A stretch of DNA of 64,000 bases from Streptomyces griseiscabiei (GTDB taxonomy: Bacteria > Actinomycetota > Actinomycetes > Streptomycetales > Streptomycetaceae), in contig NZ_JAGJBZ010000005.1 in NCBI RefSeq assembly GCF_020010925.1, positions 62,001-126,000 of the forward strand. The letters run 5' to 3'. The notes below the pieces were generated by a model. It saw nothing but the letters and a program-made list of their open reading frames with translations. It ran no database searches and was not told the DNA's origin. The position numbers and the translations under genes were made by a program. Shown here piece after piece: positions 25,677 through 33,886 of this stretch. Within the stretch, counting starts at the first letter, position 1; the number at the start of each line of letters is the position of its first letter.

Positions 25677-26516
25677 ATGACCACTGTGACCCCCGCCGCG
25701 GCCGGCCTGACCGCACTCCTCGCCAACCGCCGCCGCCCGGCCCTCGGCGCGTTCCTGCCCGCCGGCTTCCCCAACTGGACCGCCGGGATCGAGACGCTCC
25801 GCGCCTTCACCCGCCATGGCGCCGACTTCCTCGAGGTCGGTGTCCCGCACCGCACCCCGACCCTCGACGGACCGGACATCTGCGCCGCCCATGCCCAGGC
25901 CCTGAGCCAGGGCGCGCGCATGGCGCACGTCTTCTCCACCATCCGCCTGGCCGCCTCCAGCACCGGCGTCCCGGTGGTCGCCATGAGCTACTGGGCGTCC
26001 GTCCTCGACTTCGACGGACCCGCCCGCTTCGCCCAGGACCTCGCCCAGGCCGGCGCCGCCGGCGCGATGATCCCCGACCTGCCCGTGTCAGCGGCCGCCG
26101 AATGGATCGACGCCGCCCGAGCGGCCGGCATCCACACCCCGCAGTTCGCCCCGCGCGACGCCGACGACGACCACCTGGCCGCCATCGCCGAGGCCGCCTC
26201 CGGCTGGATCTACGCCCCGGCCGCCTCTGCCCCCACCGGCTACCAGGGTGAACTGGACCTGCCCGCGCTGAGCGACTTCACCGCACGGCTGCGCACCCAC
26301 TCCCACCTGCCCGTCGTCGGAGGCATCGGCATCTCGACGCCTCAACTCGCGAGCCAGGTCGCCCCGTTCCTCGACGGAGTCGTGATCGGCTCCCCGCTGA
26401 TCCGGCCCCTGCTGCAGGAACACGCACCGGCCGGCCTCGACGGCGCCGTGGAACAGGTCAGGGCCTTCGCGCACGCCCTGCACACCCCTGCCTCGTCCCA
26501 CCCGCTCACTGCGTGA
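25677..26516 (+). CDS. Tryptophan synthase alpha-subunit-like protein without a beta partner
   Basis: A 279-residue TIM-barrel protein. The N-terminal block LGAFLPAGFPNW corresponds to the TrpA AYLTAGYP motif, FLEVGVPHRTPTLDGPDI keeps the two catalytic acids (Glu near residue 59 and Asp near 70), and GGIGISTPQLAS is the phosphate-binding loop. TrpA splits indole-3-glycerol phosphate into indole and glyceraldehyde phosphate and normally feeds TrpB. No trpB or other trp gene lies nearby. It could supply free indole like the stand-alone plant and bacterial homologues, or be an altered-function barrel. The changed HRTPTLDGP sequence hints at divergence. Confidence 0.8.
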   Translation: MTTVTPAAAGLTALLANRRRPALGAFLPAGFPNWTAGIETLRAFTRHGADFLEVGVPHRTPTLDGPDICAAHAQALSQGARMAHVFSTIRLAASSTGVPVVAMSYWASVLDFDGPARFAQDLAQAGAAGAMIPDLPVSAAAEWIDAARAAGIHTPQFAPRDADDDHLAAIAEAASGWIYAPAASAPTGYQGELDLPALSDFTARLRTHSHLPVVGGIGISTPQLASQVAPFLDGVVIGSPLIRPLLQEHAPAGLDGAVEQVRAFAHALHTPASSHPLTA

Positions 26517-26574
26517 TCATCAAGGGGCGCCGCGGCCGCGGCGACCACCCGGACCCGGAAGAGGTACCTCCGAG

Positions 26575-27321
26575 TTGAACCCCACCACCCGCCGCACGGC
26601 ACTGGCCGGCCTCGCCCTCGCCGCCACACTGACCGGCTGCTCCGCCGCCACCGACCACCCCGACAATGCGAAGGCCGCCGTCCAGAGCCCGGCGGCGGCC
26701 GGCACCGCCCAGCACGCCCTCGCCCAGCTCGCAGTCAAGGGCCCCGCCCCGATGACCGGATACGACCGTGAGGCCAAGTTCGGGTCGGCCTGGTCGGACA
26801 CCACCACCGCACCCGGATCGGGCAATTCATGCGATACCCGAAATGATGTTCTGCGTCGCGACCTGCAGAACATCACGTACAAGGGGACCTCCCGCTGCGT
26901 GGTCGCCACCGGCACCCTCGCCGACCCCTACACCGGCAAGAACATCCACTTCGTCCGCGGCCCGCAGAGCGCGCAGGTCCAGATCGACCACGCCGTCGCC
27001 CTCGGCGCGACCTGGCGGGTCGGGGCCGCCCAACTCACCCAGGAACAAAGGCGCGCCCTGGGCAACGACCCCCTCAATCTGGTTGCCGCCTCGGGCCCGG
27101 CGAACTCCGCGAAGTCCGACGCGGACGCGGCCACCTGGCTCCCCCCGAACAAGACCTTCCGCTGCTCGTACGTCGCACGGCAGATCGCGGTCAAGGCCAA
27201 GTACCGCCTGTGGGTCACCAAGCCGGAGAAGGCAGCCATGGCCCGCGTCCTGAACGGCTGCCCCGACCAGCCGCTGCCCACCGACACCAGCACGGGCGTC
27301 GCCCTGCCGGGCCAGAAGTAG
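26575..27321 (+). CDS. Exported HNH-type nuclease lipoprotein (DUF1524/GmrSD C-terminal-like)
   Basis: A 248-residue protein starting at TTG 26575. The signal peptide ends in a lipobox (TLTGC, Cys near residue 22), so it is anchored outside the membrane. The C-terminal domain has QIDHAVALGATW (near 140, the His-containing strand), NDPLNLVAASGPANSAKSD and TWLPPNKTFRC, closely following the DUF1524 branch of HNH nucleases, many of which are secreted in actinobacteria. It may degrade DNA outside the cell, or act during mating as an entry or exclusion factor. Two Cys pairs may form disulfides. Confidence 0.82.
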   Translation: MNPTTRRTALAGLALAATLTGCSAATDHPDNAKAAVQSPAAAGTAQHALAQLAVKGPAPMTGYDREAKFGSAWSDTTTAPGSGNSCDTRNDVLRRDLQNITYKGTSRCVVATGTLADPYTGKNIHFVRGPQSAQVQIDHAVALGATWRVGAAQLTQEQRRALGNDPLNLVAASGPANSAKSDADAATWLPPNKTFRCSYVARQIAVKAKYRLWVTKPEKAAMARVLNGCPDQPLPTDTSTGVALPGQK

Positions 27322-27336
27322 AACGAGGAGACGTTC

Positions 27337-27561
27337 GTGCACACCCAACGCCGCATCCCGCCGGGCCGCACCGCCGGCGCCGGACGCCGACCCCGTCCCG
27401 CCCCGCTGTCCCCGCACCCGGAATGGCGGGCCCAGCACCTGTTCGTGGAACCCCGCTACAGCGGCAGCCCGGCCAGTGACGACGTGGACGACGACGTCGC
27501 CGTGCCGGCCCCCGCCGAGCCGCCCGGCTTCCAGCCGCGCCGCCGCCCCTACCTCCCCTGA
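27337..27561 (+). CDS. Small hydrophilic protein
   Basis: A 74-residue protein from GTG 27337, with GAGGAG six bases upstream, 15 bases after the nuclease gene and probably co-transcribed. The N-terminus is Arg/Pro-rich, followed by HPEWRAQHLFVEPRY and an acidic DDVDDDV stretch. No signal peptide or known domain is seen. It could be an immunity or accessory partner of the nuclease, but only the spacing suggests this. Confidence 0.6.
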   Translation: MHTQRRIPPGRTAGAGRRPRPAPLSPHPEWRAQHLFVEPRYSGSPASDDVDDDVAVPAPAEPPGFQPRRRPYLP

Positions 27562-27666
27562 CCCTCCTCGATGTCGCCGACGCGGAGCCGCGCCCGTGAG
27601 GCCGGCTCCCCGGCACCCCCCTCGACGTCTGGAGCCCCCGCCGCGCATCACTGACCCGGAGGTCGC

Positions 27667-28512
27667 ATGTCCATCGACATCCCGCAGAGACCCACCTCCT
27701 CGGCGTACTGGTCCCCGCCCGCCGTCCCCCCGGTCCTGGCCGCCATGACCGACAGCCGCCAGCCGCCGCAGTCCGCCGGCCGCGGCTTCCGCGTCCTTCG
27801 CGCGCTGCTGCGCCTGGGCGCCGACCAGGAACACCAACTCGCCGACATCGCCCGCGCCGCGGGCCTGCAGCCCTCGCACGCCTCCAAGCTCCTCAAGGCC
27901 GCCGCCCTGGAGCACCTCGTCGAGTCCGGCACCCGCCGCGGCACCTACCGGCTCGCCCGCGACGCCGCACCGCTCACCCCCGATCCCACCGGCACGGCCG
28001 CCACGACGGAGCCGGTCCGCCGCATCGTCGAAGACCTGCAGCACGAAACCGGGCTCGCCACGGCCTGGCACGAGCCGCGCTTCCGGCTCGGCCTCGGACT
28101 GCACCTCACCCTCATCGACCTGGCCTGCCCGCTCCCCGGGCTGCGCACCGCGGCCGCGCAGCAGCACGACGACCTGCGTGCCACCGCCGCCGGCCGGGCC
28201 GCGCTCGCCTACGTACCCGCCGAGCTCGCCGTCAGCGCCGACGGCCGGCCCCTCGGCCTGCCAGCCGCCACCGGGGACACCATCCGCTCCACCCGGATCG
28301 CGCTGCGCCGATGTCCCGGCCTGTGCACCCTGGCCACCCCGGTCCTGTCCGGGCCGCACCTGGTCGCCGTCCTCAGCGTCACCGGAGCAGACCCGCTGTT
28401 CCAAGAGCCGCTGCGAGCGCAGGAGTACGCGGTCCTCCTGCGCCGGGCTGCCGGCCGGGCCGTCGGAGCCCGCCGGGATACGGCCCCCGCGCCCAGCCGC
28501 CGCATCGCCTGA
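27667..28512 (+). CDS. IclR-family transcriptional regulator
   Basis: A 281-residue protein. The N-terminal winged helix, about residues 42-100 (FRVLRALLRLG, then LADIARAAGLQPSHASKLLKAAALEHLV), is followed by a ligand-binding region with EDLQHETGLATAWHE and a CTLATPVLS block typical of IclR effector domains. ATG 27667 follows AGGTCGC, a weak ribosome site. Its target is unknown; the TrpA-like gene, the transporters and its own downstream partner at 28552 are candidates. Confidence 0.78.
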   Translation: MSIDIPQRPTSSAYWSPPAVPPVLAAMTDSRQPPQSAGRGFRVLRALLRLGADQEHQLADIARAAGLQPSHASKLLKAAALEHLVESGTRRGTYRLARDAAPLTPDPTGTAATTEPVRRIVEDLQHETGLATAWHEPRFRLGLGLHLTLIDLACPLPGLRTAAAQQHDDLRATAAGRAALAYVPAELAVSADGRPLGLPAATGDTIRSTRIALRRCPGLCTLATPVLSGPHLVAVLSVTGADPLFQEPLRAQEYAVLLRRAAGRAVGARRDTAPAPSRRIA

Positions 28513-28551
28513 CCGCCCTGTCGCCGCCCCTGCTCGAAGGACACCACGACC

Positions 28552-29790
28552 ATGGCTTCACACCGACTCCTCGCAAACGGCGCCAGCACCGACCACCCCG
28601 TCCCCGGCCTGCCGTTCGTCGACGACACCCACCTGACCGCCGACCCGCCCCCGGGCGCTGGTACGTCCCGGCCGACGCCGGACCCGCAGCGCGCCGGCTT
28701 CGCGTGGATCGTCCACGCCCACCCGCAGATGGGCCGCACCGTCCTGCTGTACGGCACCGGCCCCGACGGCACCGGCCCGTGGGACTGGCAGCCCGGCCAG
28801 CCGCTGGTCTCCCGGGCCGGCGGCTACTGGTGGGACGGCACTCGCTGGCTCCGGCCGCCCCAGCTGTGGGACGAAGACGCCGGCGCCTTCGAGGAACAGC
28901 CCGTGCCCGGCGCGGCCACCATCACCGCCCCCGACCTCCTCGACGACCCGCACGCCGACCCCGTCCGCGGACACCTGCACCAGGCCTCCACGCTCACCGG
29001 AATGAGCGAGGCCGTGGACGCCGCGCAGTGGCTGCACGACCTGGCCCTCTGGGCCGCCCGCCGCACCACGGCCGCCGACCGGCTGCCGCTTCAGTCCTGC
29101 GTGGTCACCCTCACCGCTCCCGAACTCGCCGGTGACCGACTGATCGGCACCCCAACCCTCGCCGCGGCCGCCTCCATCAGCGCCTCGGCGCTGCGCGCCT
29201 ACATCAGCCGCGGCCAGGGCGCCGTTCCCGAACCGCAGGCCATGGTCGGCAACCGGCCCATGTGGTCACGGCCCGTCGCCGAGAACTGGGCCGCCCACCG
29301 CCGCCGCCCCGCCGCCTCCCGCTGGCCAACCCGCCGCGACCGCCCGGCTCTGCCGGCCCACGCCGAGCAGCTCCGCCGGCGCCTCGACCCGGTCCTGTTC
29401 TCCGCCCTGTGGGACGACCCCGAGCGGCGCGCCCGATGGGCCCTGCGTCATCGCACTGCGGACTCCGTCCGGGAGGTCGCCGCGGACCTCGCGCACCTCG
29501 CGGCCGACCGCCTGCACGACACCCTCCCCGCTCAGGCACTCGCCGAGGTGATCACACGGGCCGCGCTCGCCGACTTCGCGGCGGGCTCCGGCCGTTCACC
29601 TGCCGTGCAGCAGCTCCTCGGCTGGCTCGCCCATCACCAGCCCCACACGGCCGAGGAGACCGTCGCCGCCATCACCGACCAGGCGGCGCTGCAGTTCGGC
29701 ATCCCGCGACCCGACCTTCTCCAACTGCTGCGTCCCGCCACCTCCTCCGCACCGCTGGAGCCGGCAGACCCCCACGGCTGCGCGGCGTGA
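28552..29790 (+). CDS. Hypothetical protein with an HTH-like middle region
   Basis: A 412-residue protein, unrecognised. Residues about 45-115 form a Trp-rich segment (WIVHAHPQMGRTVLLYG, then GGYWWDGTRWLRPPQLWD). Around residues 200-240, TLAAAASISASALRAYISR and GNRPMWSRPVAENW look like a helix-turn-helix with wing. The C-terminal ~120 residues are helical. No signal peptide is present. It probably forms an operon with the IclR gene and ends at a strong hairpin. Confidence 0.65.
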   Translation: MASHRLLANGASTDHPVPGLPFVDDTHLTADPPPGAGTSRPTPDPQRAGFAWIVHAHPQMGRTVLLYGTGPDGTGPWDWQPGQPLVSRAGGYWWDGTRWLRPPQLWDEDAGAFEEQPVPGAATITAPDLLDDPHADPVRGHLHQASTLTGMSEAVDAAQWLHDLALWAARRTTAADRLPLQSCVVTLTAPELAGDRLIGTPTLAAAASISASALRAYISRGQGAVPEPQAMVGNRPMWSRPVAENWAAHRRRPAASRWPTRRDRPALPAHAEQLRRRLDPVLFSALWDDPERRARWALRHRTADSVREVAADLAHLAADRLHDTLPAQALAEVITRAALADFAAGSGRSPAVQQLLGWLAHHQPHTAEETVAAITDQAALQFGIPRPDLLQLLRPATSSAPLEPADPHGCAA

Positions 29791-29811
29791 CCGTCGGCCT
29801 CACCCGGTAAA

Positions 29812-29861
29812 CGGTGCACCCCGGACATGCTTCATCTTTCAAGCATGTCCGGGGTGCACCG
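29812..29861 (+). terminator. Perfect 21-bp hairpin terminator
   Basis: CGGTGCACCCCGGACATGCT (29812-29831, continuing one base) pairs exactly with 29841-29861 across an 8-nt loop, 21 bases after the stop at 29790. There is no U tract. Confidence 0.82.
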
Positions 29862-29944
29862 GAACGGCCACTGCCCTGCTGACCTGCCCATACCTTCACC
29901 ACATCCCCATCCCGGGGGCCGGCACTAGTGAAGAGGAGAGGCTC

Positions 29945-30007
29945 ATGCGCCCTTGCCGCAAGAGTTCCGTCCGATCCGTCCGATCCGTCCGCTCCGTGCG
30001 CCCGTAA
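29945..30007 (+). CDS. 20-codon leader peptide upstream of the MFS gene
   Basis: A tiny open frame of 20 residues with a strong ribosome site (GAGGAGAGGC) directly before its ATG. The peptide begins MRPCRKSS and then repeats S-V-R four times, ending in Pro; the coding DNA is three near-copies of GTCCGATCC. A 13-bp stem-loop starts 18 bases after its TAA, and the MFS start is about 110 bases downstream. This is the arrangement of translation-controlled attenuators of resistance genes. Whether the peptide stalls ribosomes is inference. Confidence 0.6.
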   Translation: MRPCRKSSVRSVRSVRSVRP

Positions 30008-30024
30008 GGCACACGAGCATCACA

Positions 30025-30061
30025 CCGAAGGCGGCCGCACCTCTGGTTCGGCCGCCTTCGG
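30025..30061 (+). promoter_or_regulatory. Attenuator-like stem-loop between leader peptide and MFS gene
   Basis: CCGAAGGCGGCCG (30025-30037) and CGGCCGCCTTCGG (30049-30061) form a perfect 13-bp stem with an 11-nt loop. It has no U run and lies between the leader stop codon and the MFS ribosome site. Confidence 0.6.
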
Positions 30062-30114
30062 GCTGTCCACCCCCAACCTGACAACCGCAGACGGGATCTG
30101 CAGGGAGACGCCGC

Positions 30115-31350
30115 ATGGCCACACACGCACCGGCCACCGCCGCCGTGCCCACCGCGGAGACGGCACGCTCCGTCGTCCGGATCCTGATCATCAGCTCGCT
30201 CGTCGTGAAGGCCGGCGGATTCAGCTGGGACTTCCTCGGCTACTACGTGGCCGACGGGGCCGGACACGGCACTACCGCGGCCGGCGCCGCGCTCACGGCC
30301 TTCGGGATCGGCTGGTGCCTGGGCCAGGCCTCGGCCGGCGCGCTCACCGACCGGCTCGGCCAGCGCACCGCCCTGGTCTCCCTGATGATCTTGTCCGCGC
30401 TCGCGTGCCTCGCGCTCGCCGTCGCCACCTCCCTGCCCGCGCTGCTCGCCGTCGCTGTGTGCCTGGGGCTGACCATGGAGGCCCACCGGCCGGCCGTCTC
30501 GGCCGCCATCAACGAGGCGATCCCCACCGAGGCCGGCCGCACGCGCGCCCAGACCTGGACCTACTTCGCGAGCAACGTGGGCATCGCGGTCTGCGGCGGC
30601 GCCGGCGGCTACCTCGCCCACCATCACGGCTACCGGGCCTTGTTCGTCATCAACGCCGTCGTGTGCCTGGCCTTCGCGCTCGTCGCCCGCCGGTTCCTGG
30701 CCCCCAAGGCGGCCATCGCCGGCGCCCCCTCGGTCGGCTACCGGCAGGTCCTCGGCGATCCCACGCTGCGCTGGATCACCGTGGTCGCCGTCTGCTCGAT
30801 GATCTGCGCCTGGGGGCTCGTCTCGGTCCTCCCTCTCCTGATGACCGACGACCAGCTCCCCGCCACGGGATTCGGGCTGGCCATGGTCGCCAACACCGTC
30901 GCGGTTCTCGCTCTGACTCCGCCTCTGATGCGTCTGCTCGTCGGCCGCGGCGACACCGTCCGCTTCCCGATCGTCCCCGTGCTCGCCACCGGCTCCGCGA
31001 TCCTCGGCCTCGGCATCACCATCGCCGCCTTCCAGCACACCGTCACCGGATACGCGATCGCCGCCGTCGTCCTGGTTCCCGGCGAGGTCCTCTACAGCGT
31101 TGCCGTCGGCGCCTACATCTCCACCGCCGCCCCGCCCGGCGCCACCGGCCGCTACCAGGCCGTCGTCAGCGGGGCGACCGCGCTCGCGTCGCTGCCGCCG
31201 CTGGGCATCGCCCTCGCCCTCGACGCCGGCGGCCGCCCGCTGGTCGCCGTGCTCCTCGCCGCCAGCGCCGCGCTCGCCGTCGCCGCCTGCTACCCCCTCG
31301 CCCGCTCCCTGCGCACCCACGCCCTCACCCGCCCCGACACGAGGAGTTGA
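30115..31350 (+). CDS. MFS transporter under leader-peptide control
   Basis: A 411-residue membrane protein with about twelve hydrophobic segments. ALTDRLGQRTALVS near residue 78 is the MFS loop-2/3 signature. Only weakly similar to the MFS protein at 21818. CAGGGAG precedes the ATG by seven bases. The upstream leader peptide and stem-loop suggest inducible expression, as for exporters of ribosome-active compounds, but the substrate is unknown. A 47-residue peptide gene follows two bases after its stop. Confidence 0.87.
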   Translation: MATHAPATAAVPTAETARSVVRILIISSLVVKAGGFSWDFLGYYVADGAGHGTTAAGAALTAFGIGWCLGQASAGALTDRLGQRTALVSLMILSALACLALAVATSLPALLAVAVCLGLTMEAHRPAVSAAINEAIPTEAGRTRAQTWTYFASNVGIAVCGGAGGYLAHHHGYRALFVINAVVCLAFALVARRFLAPKAAIAGAPSVGYRQVLGDPTLRWITVVAVCSMICAWGLVSVLPLLMTDDQLPATGFGLAMVANTVAVLALTPPLMRLLVGRGDTVRFPIVPVLATGSAILGLGITIAAFQHTVTGYAIAAVVLVPGEVLYSVAVGAYISTAAPPGATGRYQAVVSGATALASLPPLGIALALDAGGRPLVAVLLAASAALAVAACYPLARSLRTHALTRPDTRS

Positions 31351-31352
31351 CC

Positions 31353-31496
31353 GTGACCTCCAAGTTCACCAACGTGCCCTGGCCCGCCTCGCCCCTGCCG
31401 GACACGCCCCCGCAGCCGCCGACGTCCCGGGAGCCGACAGCAGCCGCAGAGCCCGCCCCGGACGCAGCGGACGCGACACCCTCGTCCCCCGGCTGA
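31353..31496 (+). CDS. 47-residue Pro/Ala-rich peptide
   Basis: Starts at GTG 31353 with GAGGAG six bases upstream, immediately after the MFS stop, so it is made from the same message. The sequence begins MTSKFTNVPWPASPLP and is rich in Pro, Ala, Ser and Asp. There is no signal peptide, membrane segment or modifying enzyme nearby. It may be a small regulator or a product of the transporter operon. A terminator follows at 31524-31580. Confidence 0.55.
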   Translation: MTSKFTNVPWPASPLPDTPPQPPTSREPTAAAEPAPDAADATPSSPG

Positions 31497-31523
31497 GCGC
31501 GATGACGCTCCCCGCACGCACAT

Positions 31524-31580
31524 CGAGGGCCCGGCCCCACAGCTGTCACAGCTGCGGGGCCGGGCCCTCGACGTACACCA
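31524..31580 (+). terminator. Long hairpin terminator of the MFS operon
   Basis: CGAGGGCCCGGCCCCACAGC (from 31524, two more bases) pairs with the segment ending at 31580; about 22 base pairs with one mismatch. Confidence 0.8.
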
Positions 31581-31645
31581 GCCCCCGCCCGACGCCCGGC
31601 GGGCCGGAGAACACCTGACATGACCCAGCCGCGAAAGGAACACCG

Positions 31646-32245
31646 ATGCCCGATCACCTCGTGATCCAGTGCCCGAAGTGCCCGAGCGACGAAGTCGAAG
31701 CCCAGCTCGCCCCCTCCTCCGGCGCCCCCTCCGTCGCCGCGTTCGCCTGCCTGCTGTGCGGCTACCGCTGGCAGCCCGCCGAGCTCCCGGACCTCCTCGC
31801 ACCCGACTACGACCAGGCGTACGGCACGGCCCCGGCCCTGGACGAGGAGGAGCTGACGCTGGCGCTGTGGGCCGAGGGCATCAACCTGCGCGCGCAGGCG
31901 GCCCGGGACGGCCACGGGCCGGCAGTCGACGCAGGCGGATACCGGCTCTTCTACCTGCGCCAGGCCGCCTACCTCGACCGGGCCGCCCACCTGATGGAAG
32001 TCGCCGCGCACGGAGCCCTGGTCGACGAGGAGTCCGCAGCCGACGCCGGCGACGCAGCCGTGATGGCCGCCGACCTGCTTCTGCACCTCGACCTCGAGCT
32101 CGACCAGGTCCACGTGGAAGGCCTACTCGGTGCTGACTCGCCCCAGTGGCAGTCGGCCGAAGGACTGCGCGGCTACGTGCGTCAGGAGTACACGGCGTGG
32201 CAGGAGTGGGAGGCCACCGCCCGCCGTGACCGGCAGCGCCGCTGA
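31646..32245 (+). CDS. Zinc-ribbon hypothetical protein
   Basis: A 199-residue protein. CPKC near residue 9 and CLLC near residue 35 make a four-Cys zinc ribbon at the N-terminus. The rest is helical and acidic (LDEEELTLALWAEGINLRAQAA; AGGYRLFYLRQAAYLDRAAHLMEVAAHGA). GCGAAAGGA precedes the ATG. It converges with the PP-loop gene at 32292. No family is recognised; the ribbon suggests nucleic-acid or protein binding. Confidence 0.68.
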   Translation: MPDHLVIQCPKCPSDEVEAQLAPSSGAPSVAAFACLLCGYRWQPAELPDLLAPDYDQAYGTAPALDEEELTLALWAEGINLRAQAARDGHGPAVDAGGYRLFYLRQAAYLDRAAHLMEVAAHGALVDEESAADAGDAAVMAADLLLHLDLELDQVHVEGLLGADSPQWQSAEGLRGYVRQEYTAWQEWEATARRDRQRR

Positions 32246-32291
32246 GCCGCCGCCGATCCGGCACACGGCTCACGCCCCCTCGGGCGCCCGG

Positions 32292-33833
32292 TCAGGCCAG
32301 CTCCAGGGCGGGTACGTGCTCCACGCCCGAGGGCCGGATGACCGGCACAACGCGCGAGCCGCGCCGGACCGGGTGGTGAACCAGCGGCCGCACGGGCTCC
32401 CACCGGGTTCCGATGAGACCGGTGATCTCGGTCCACTTGCGCTCGAAGGAGCCCCGGTTCTTGTCGTCGGCGCCGCTCGGCGCGGCCACAAGGTAGGCCT
32501 CCGCCGAGGGGTAGCCCTCGCCGCGCTCCAGGTAGTGCAGCCGGTTGATCCGCGAACTCTCGCCGCGGCGCAGCCGCACGCCCTGTTCCCGGGACCAGTC
32601 CAGCAGGGTGAACTCCGCCTCCAGCCGCGAGCCTTCCCACACCGTACGGACCGACCGCCACGCGGCGCCCTTGACCTGGCTGCCGCGGCAGCCGTCCTCG
32701 AGCCCGGCGCACTGCGGCGGCAGTTCGGCCTGCTCGCCGTCCGCTGCCGTCTCGAACGAGGAGTGGGCGCGCCGGCACACGGTGGTCCGCTCGGTGCGGC
32801 ACCACCACGAGGGCCGGGGACACCGAGCTCCGTGATGGCGGCGGCAGTCCTTGGTGCGGCCGGGCAGGTACACGCGGCGCACCTCGTACAGGGAGAACGG
32901 CGCCGCGTCCAGGCGGTCCTCGAACGCGGTGAGCACGGCGTCGTTGCGCTCGTCCTCGGCGAGCTGCTGGTACAGCGACCGCGTCCCGTACAGCGACATC
33001 GGCTCGTTCAGCGCCATCGAGGCGTACTCCATCATCAACGCCTCGGCGGCGAGGTCCGGGTGCTCGCGCAGCCGCGCCTCGTGCCGATCCCGGGATGCGC
33101 AAACGCCACTGAAGGGACAGAAGGTGCAATAGCTCTTCTGGATGGGCTCGCCGAGACGCTCCAGCACGTACGCCTCCACCGCGGCCCGGTCCATCCCCGC
33201 GTCCACCAGTGGATACGAGGGCTCGCAGATCACCCGGCCGGCCTTCTCGTTCAGCCGGTCCTGGATCTTGGTGTCCTTCTCCATCCGGGAGCGCTCGCCG
33301 GCGTGATAGCCGATCACCCGCCGGAACGCGGACTGGCCGAACTCGGCGACCGCCCAGTGATCAAGTACCCATCCCTTAAAACGAATTGAGCAGGTCCTGC
33401 GCCCGGAAGCCATCTGGGGCACGGTGCCGCCGGTCAGCAGCCAGTCCGACAGCCGCCACGGCCCGGCCTGGTGGATGCGGCGGGTGGACCGCGAGTCCTC
33501 GAGGACCAAGACCCCGTCGGAGTCGCTGCGCCCCATCCTCGCCACCTGGACCACCCGCACCTTGCGCTCGGCGAGCAGCGGGAGCACGAGCCGGTCGACG
33601 TACGACAAAGAGGTCGGCCACTCGTTACCGGTGACGGCGTGCAAAACAATCAAATCGGACAGGTCGGGTGCGAGTCCGTAGCGCACGGGGTCCGCGAGAA
33701 ACATCAGCAATATCGCGGTCGAGTCGGCGCCGAGACCGTACGACAGCACCGTCTTCCGCTTGACGGGCCGGGCCGGCCCTCGGGGAGCCGGCAGGGAGAA
33801 CAGAGCGGGAGCGGCAGGCGCGGCAGTGGGCAC
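32292..33833 (-). CDS. PP-loop ATP-pyrophosphatase (PAPS-reductase-like) with Cys-rich tail
   Basis: A 513-residue protein from GTG 33833, chosen because AAGGA precedes it by eight bases; the frame extends to 33872. The PP-loop reads LSYGLGADSTAILL near residue 30, a variant of SGGKDS. Later come RRTCSIRFK and YCTFCPFSGVC (near 235), a Cys set that could hold an iron-sulfur cluster. Residues about 325-395 form a second, zinc-like Cys/His-rich segment (KDCRRHHGARC, then WWCRTERTTVC). PP-loop enzymes activate a substrate with ATP for sulfur or nitrogen transfer. It is last in a long operon that contains a second, different PP-loop enzyme at 35956-37236. Confidence 0.75.
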   Translation of the reverse strand: MPTAAPAAPALFSLPAPRGPARPVKRKTVLSYGLGADSTAILLMFLADPVRYGLAPDLSDLIVLHAVTGNEWPTSLSYVDRLVLPLLAERKVRVVQVARMGRSDSDGVLVLEDSRSTRRIHQAGPWRLSDWLLTGGTVPQMASGRRTCSIRFKGWVLDHWAVAEFGQSAFRRVIGYHAGERSRMEKDTKIQDRLNEKAGRVICEPSYPLVDAGMDRAAVEAYVLERLGEPIQKSYCTFCPFSGVCASRDRHEARLREHPDLAAEALMMEYASMALNEPMSLYGTRSLYQQLAEDERNDAVLTAFEDRLDAAPFSLYEVRRVYLPGRTKDCRRHHGARCPRPSWWCRTERTTVCRRAHSSFETAADGEQAELPPQCAGLEDGCRGSQVKGAAWRSVRTVWEGSRLEAEFTLLDWSREQGVRLRRGESSRINRLHYLERGEGYPSAEAYLVAAPSGADDKNRGSFERKWTEITGLIGTRWEPVRPLVHHPVRRGSRVVPVIRPSGVEHVPALELA

Positions 33834-33886
33834 GGGTGGATTCCTTGCAGTGGAGGACGTCGGAGGATGCACGGCGTGGGCCGCGG

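Noticed and set aside
31353..31496. RiPP precursor peptide exported by the MFS protein
   Set aside because: No modification enzyme, leader cleavage site or typical core residues are present; only the operon position suggests a link.
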